Assembly: GCF_900078545.1 (NCBI RefSeq)
Contig: NZ_FLLS01000002.1
Span: forward strand, 1,187,404 to 1,251,403
DNA from: Olegusella massiliensis
GTDB taxonomy: Bacteria; Actinomycetota; Coriobacteriia; Coriobacteriales; Atopobiaceae
Length of the DNA stretch: 64,000 bases
Direction: 5' to 3'
A program made the translations under genes and the position numbers. Below the pieces are notes generated by a model. The model searched no databases. It saw only the letters and a program-made list of their open reading frames with translations, and was not told where the DNA came from. Shown here piece after piece: positions 63,127 to 64,000 of the stretch; the first letter of the stretch is position 1, and each line of letters opens with the position of its first letter.

Positions 63127-63138
63127 TAACCATGGTTA
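63127..63138. promoter_or_regulatory. Palindrome at the predicted transcription start of the lipoprotein gene
   Basis: TAACCATGGTTA is a perfect 12-bp palindrome 9 bases after the candidate -10, a normal operator position. A metal-responsive repressor is plausible given the ZinT domain, but the sequence does not match a Zur consensus known to me. Confidence 0.4.
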
Positions 63139-63172
63139 TCTTTAGGATAAGGATAGAAAGTGGAGATAGATA

Positions 63173-63826
63173 ATGAATAGGATGACAACTCTTGCAGCTT
63201 CGGGCATTTCTTTTGCTCTAGCAGCAACTCTTGTACTAACCGGTTGTGCTGACAACAATACTCCAACGCCTGCTGGATCTGCTGGTTCCTCCGCTGGCAG
63301 TGCAAGTAGCTCGCAGAGTGCTACCCAGACCGTTAGTCTTTCTGATTGGGCAGGCAGTTGGAATGGTTTTTCTGCTTACCTAAGCAATCCCGAGCTCGAT
63401 AGCACCTTTAAGGAAGTGGGTGAGCGCGATAAGAAGTCTGCCGATGAGGTAAAGAAGGACTTCTCTGCCAAGGTAAAGGCTGACTTTGATGGTCTTAAGA
63501 TCGAAGGCGATACCGTTACATTCCTTGATGGCTTTGAGGATAAGGGTGGTAAGGAACTTACCCATGCTGAATATCACTTTAAGGAAGCTCGCAAAGTTGA
63601 GCATGGTGGGCACCAGTTAGAGTGGGATATTTTTGAGGCAAGCGATCCTCAGGCAGAATATCCCGTACTACTGATGATGCCCGTGCATGGTGAAGAAGAA
63701 ATGGTTCACTTCCATATGCGCTATGGCAAGAATGCCGATGAGTTGATGGCTGCTGGCGATTGGTATCCCACCTTTGTTAAGCCCAATACCACACTTGAGC
63801 AGGTTAAGGGCGAAATCAAGGAGTAA
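63173..63826 (+). CDS. ZinT-domain (YodA) metal-binding lipoprotein
   Basis: 217 residues. A signal peptide ends at the lipobox LTGC (Cys25), followed by a Ser/Gly/Ala-rich tether (about 26-55). The rest is a ZinT/YodA domain: LSDWAGSWNGF opening, HQLEWDIFEA and VHFHMRYGKNADELM with the zinc-binding histidines, then WYPTFV. ZinT proteins bind zinc outside the membrane and pass it to a ZnuABC-type importer. Here it is a stand-alone surface lipoprotein. AGTGGAG lies upstream of the ATG. A terminator follows. Confidence 0.9.
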   Translation: MNRMTTLAASGISFALAATLVLTGCADNNTPTPAGSAGSSAGSASSSQSATQTVSLSDWAGSWNGFSAYLSNPELDSTFKEVGERDKKSADEVKKDFSAKVKADFDGLKIEGDTVTFLDGFEDKGGKELTHAEYHFKEARKVEHGGHQLEWDIFEASDPQAEYPVLLMMPVHGEEEMVHFHMRYGKNADELMAAGDWYPTFVKPNTTLEQVKGEIKE

Positions 63827-63847
63827 CGCGCATACAGAGCCTGCGTT

Positions 63848-63882
63848 GGCTGCCGAAACCCCCAGCTTTTGGCAGCCTCTTT
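63848..63882 (+). terminator. Rho-independent terminator after the ZinT-type gene
   Basis: An 11-bp stem (GGCTGCCGAAA / TTTTGGCAGCC, one G-T pair) with an 8-base loop is followed by TCTTT. Confidence 0.8.
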
Positions 63883-63932
63883 GCTCTCTTTGGCTGCATT
63901 TTGCGTGAGAAAAGATTTTGCAAGGAGTTTTT

Positions 63933-64000
63933 ATGCACTACACAAGAAGAGACTTTCTGAATATGTGTACCAGGGCGTGTTTGTTACCTCTTATGGGGGC
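63933..64000 (+). CDS. Start of a Tat-exported protein (partial, cut by the right edge)
   Basis: The ATG follows AAGGAG at good spacing. The first 22 codons encode a twin-arginine-type signal: TRRDFL near the N-terminus followed by a mildly hydrophobic stretch. This predicts export of a folded, probably cofactor-containing protein through the Tat pathway. The mature part is outside the window, so the product cannot be named. Confidence 0.6.
   Translation, partial: MHYTRRDFLNMCTRACLLPLMG

Larger units (their letters stand above)
62564..63172. other. 609-base intergenic region upstream of the ZinT-type lipoprotein
   Basis: It contains the ettA terminator (62592-62620), a pair of 16-base direct repeats (62771-62786 and 62812-62827), a candidate promoter (63090-63117) and a 12-bp palindrome (63127-63138). 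The region around 62850-63080 is AT-rich. No gene or RNA family was recognised. Confidence 0.5.

Overview
The window is about 64 kb of a mid-GC bacterial chromosome (very roughly 45-50% GC by eye). It most resembles Actinomycetota, class Coriobacteriia (an Atopobium/Lancefieldella/Olsenella-type organism). This is inferred from gene content: a Ski2-like helicase of the actinobacterial DUF3516 type, a CBS-containing family II pyrophosphatase, an FprA flavodiiron protein, a fused RmlC-RmlD, and split glycine decarboxylase. No tRNA, rRNA, insertion sequence, prophage or CRISPR array was seen. Most genes are housekeeping, with several accessory islands.

Layout. 1-5.1 kb: a fructose-6-phosphate-aldolase-like gene (cut by the left edge), a glycyl radical enzyme, its radical-SAM activase, a DeoR regulator and a YdjM-type membrane protein; together these look like a regulated anaerobic sugar-phosphate module. 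5.1-9.9 kb: phased T-tracts, a secreted membrane-anchored C69 dipeptidase, an FMN reductase and a flavodiiron O2/NO reductase. 9.9-12.1 kb: a GntR(YtrA)-ABC-permease operon under a striking palindrome. 12.1-21.7 kb: a B3/B4 protein, PcrA/UvrD helicase, dTDP-rhamnose genes (rmlA, rmlB, rmlCD fusion), queD, a GH5-like protein lacking its catalytic nucleophile, and rsmI. 21.8-34.4 kb: metG, rsmA, tatD, comF, a structured ncRNA, an orphan solute-binding lipoprotein, hpf, degV, a beta-hydroxyacid dehydrogenase with a metal-binding tail, a NYN/LOTUS protein, a HEAT-like protein, a SurA-like membrane protein and a DUF523-purine nucleoside phosphorylase fusion. 34.4-43.9 kb: a Ski2-like helicase, an unrecognised protein, folP, trmB, a CBS pyrophosphatase, an FrdA/NadB-like flavoprotein and engB.

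44.1-53 kb is the most interesting region. A TerB_N/TerB_C protein and a BrxD-like (DUF2791) ATPase overlap translationally. A BrxHI/Lhr-like helicase follows about 3.5 kb downstream. Between them sits a self-contained GntR-ABC-permease operon with its own promoter, operator and terminator. The three outer genes look like a nucleic-acid-handling or defence cassette related to type 2 BREX components but without PglX/PglZ. The inserted regulator's operator has the same CTGTAT-N11-ATACAG architecture as the one at 9.9 kb.

53.7-60.7 kb carries a complete glycine cleavage locus on the minus strand (gcvT, gcvH, gcvPA, gcvPB, lplA, lpd) behind a tandem glycine riboswitch. The window ends with EttA (ABC-F), a 609-bp intergenic region with paired repeats, a ZinT-type lipoprotein and the start of a Tat-exported protein. 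Starts were adjusted where a Shine-Dalgarno sequence clearly favoured an internal codon.
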